A DNA stretch of 6,547 bases, taken from contig DATGJP010000015.1 of NCBI GenBank assembly GCA_035295125.1, positions 1 through 6,547 on the forward strand, read 5' to 3'. Of this stretch, positions 6,107-6,547 are shown one piece after another (position 1 is the first letter of the stretch; each line of letters opens with the position of its first letter). Both the position numbers and the translations under genes were made by a program. The DNA is from JAICMB01 sp035295125. GTDB taxonomy: Bacteria; Acidobacteriota; Terriglobia; Bryobacterales; Bryobacteraceae. The notes under the pieces were generated by a model. It was not told the DNA's origin, made no database searches, and saw only the letters and a program-made list of their open reading frames with translations.

Positions 6107-6547
6107 TTACTGAGGTGTAATGGTGGACACCTGTTGTTCATTTCCTGTGCGCGACATTGAAGCCAACGCCGCTTCCATCTTTGCCAGCCGCGCTTGAAGC
6201 AACTGGATCTCGGCCTGCTGGCGCTGTACCTCGTTCAAGAGCATCGAATCCAGCACCTGATATTTCACCGTCTGAACCTGACCATCTGCGGAATGCACCA
6301 CTAGGTCCGGATACACCTCAGCCACCTGTTCTGCAATCAAGCCGTACTGAAGTGGCTTCGACCCGTCGTCGAAGGCTTTCCTGTAGCGGAAGGTCACCGG
6401 ATGCAGACGCATCAAGCCCCGACTGGATTCCCCCATGTCCTGGATATCTTCTTTAAAGCGTTGCGAAGAATTGATCGTGCCCAACTGTCCATTGCTGTCA
6501 ATGACCACCGGTACGGCGTCACTCGATCCCGTCGCCACGCCGTTGAC
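6107..6547 (-). CDS. S74-type tail-fibre/intramolecular chaperone domain protein (C-terminal part)
   Basis: The frame is open from the right window edge to TAA (6107-6109), giving 146 visible residues. The GTG at 6538 is not the likely start because coding continues upstream (VNG precedes it). Numbered from the edge, the piece holds a peptidase S74 domain: NSSQRFKEDIQDM (26-38), LMRLHPVTFRYR (45-56), YGLIAEQVAEVYPDLVV (68-84) and VKYQVLDSMLLNEVQ (94-108), then a coiled coil (about 102-132) and a polar tail. S27 and K32 have the Ser-x4-Lys spacing of the autoproteolytic dyad known in phage endosialidase-type chaperones, so self-cleavage looks intact. In this family the domain drives trimerisation of the beta-fibre in front of it and is then released. 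The missing N-terminus is probably a signal peptide and repeat region like that of the following gene; this is inference. Confidence 0.85.
   Translation of the reverse strand, partial: VNGVATGSSDAVPVVIDSNGQLGTINSSQRFKEDIQDMGESSRGLMRLHPVTFRYRKAFDDGSKPLQYGLIAEQVAEVYPDLVVHSADGQVQTVKYQVLDSMLLNEVQRQQAEIQLLQARLAKMEAALASMSRTGNEQQVSTITPQ

Noticed and set aside
6107..6538. S74 protein as a complete 143-residue gene starting at GTG 6538
   Set aside because: The frame stays open to the window edge, no ribosome binding site is visible, and S74 domains normally end a longer fibre protein.

Overview
The window holds two convergent gene groups and is almost wholly coding. It looks like a moderately GC-rich bacterial chromosome. 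I lean towards an acidobacterium of the Terriglobia/Koribacter kind. The left operon is widespread and says little about the host, but the pairing of a secreted GV(Y/E/Q/I)G-repeat protein with an S74 (tail-fibre chaperone) protein is, as far as I recall, characteristic of that group. This assignment is inference from style, not a database match.

Left group, plus strand (1-3701): the 3' end of a 2-oxo acid dehydrogenase E1 alpha gene, the complete E1 beta gene, an M24-fold (creatinase / aminopeptidase P / DddP-like) gene, and the complete E2 dihydrolipoamide acyltransferase gene. E1 alpha and E1 beta overlap by 8 bases, E1 beta and M24 are 15 bases apart, and M24 and E2 are 37 bases apart, so this reads as one operon. 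E1 alpha/beta decarboxylate a 2-oxo acid (pyruvate, acetoin or a branched-chain acid; the sequence alone does not decide which) and pass the acyl group to the lipoyl lysine of E2, which transfers it to CoA. No E3 (dihydrolipoamide dehydrogenase) gene is present in the window. The M24 protein is the oddity: it sits between core subunits and has Cys where the second metal-binding Asp of the family should be.

The junction between the M24 and E2 genes carries a perfect 13-base inverted repeat. One arm contains the M24 stop codon and the other contains the E2 start codon, and E2 has no good Shine-Dalgarno sequence. This suggests translational coupling through a start-codon-sequestering hairpin.

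Right group, minus strand (3728-6547): an S74-type C-terminal chaperone/autoprotease protein, cut by the right window edge, followed 18 bases downstream by a 786-residue secreted protein with a beta-rich N-terminal module, about 16 GVxG repeats and a Cys-containing C-terminal domain. The two groups meet tail to tail across 26 bases holding a small hairpin. There is no tRNA, rRNA, CRISPR array or insertion sequence, and no non-coding stretch longer than 40 bases.
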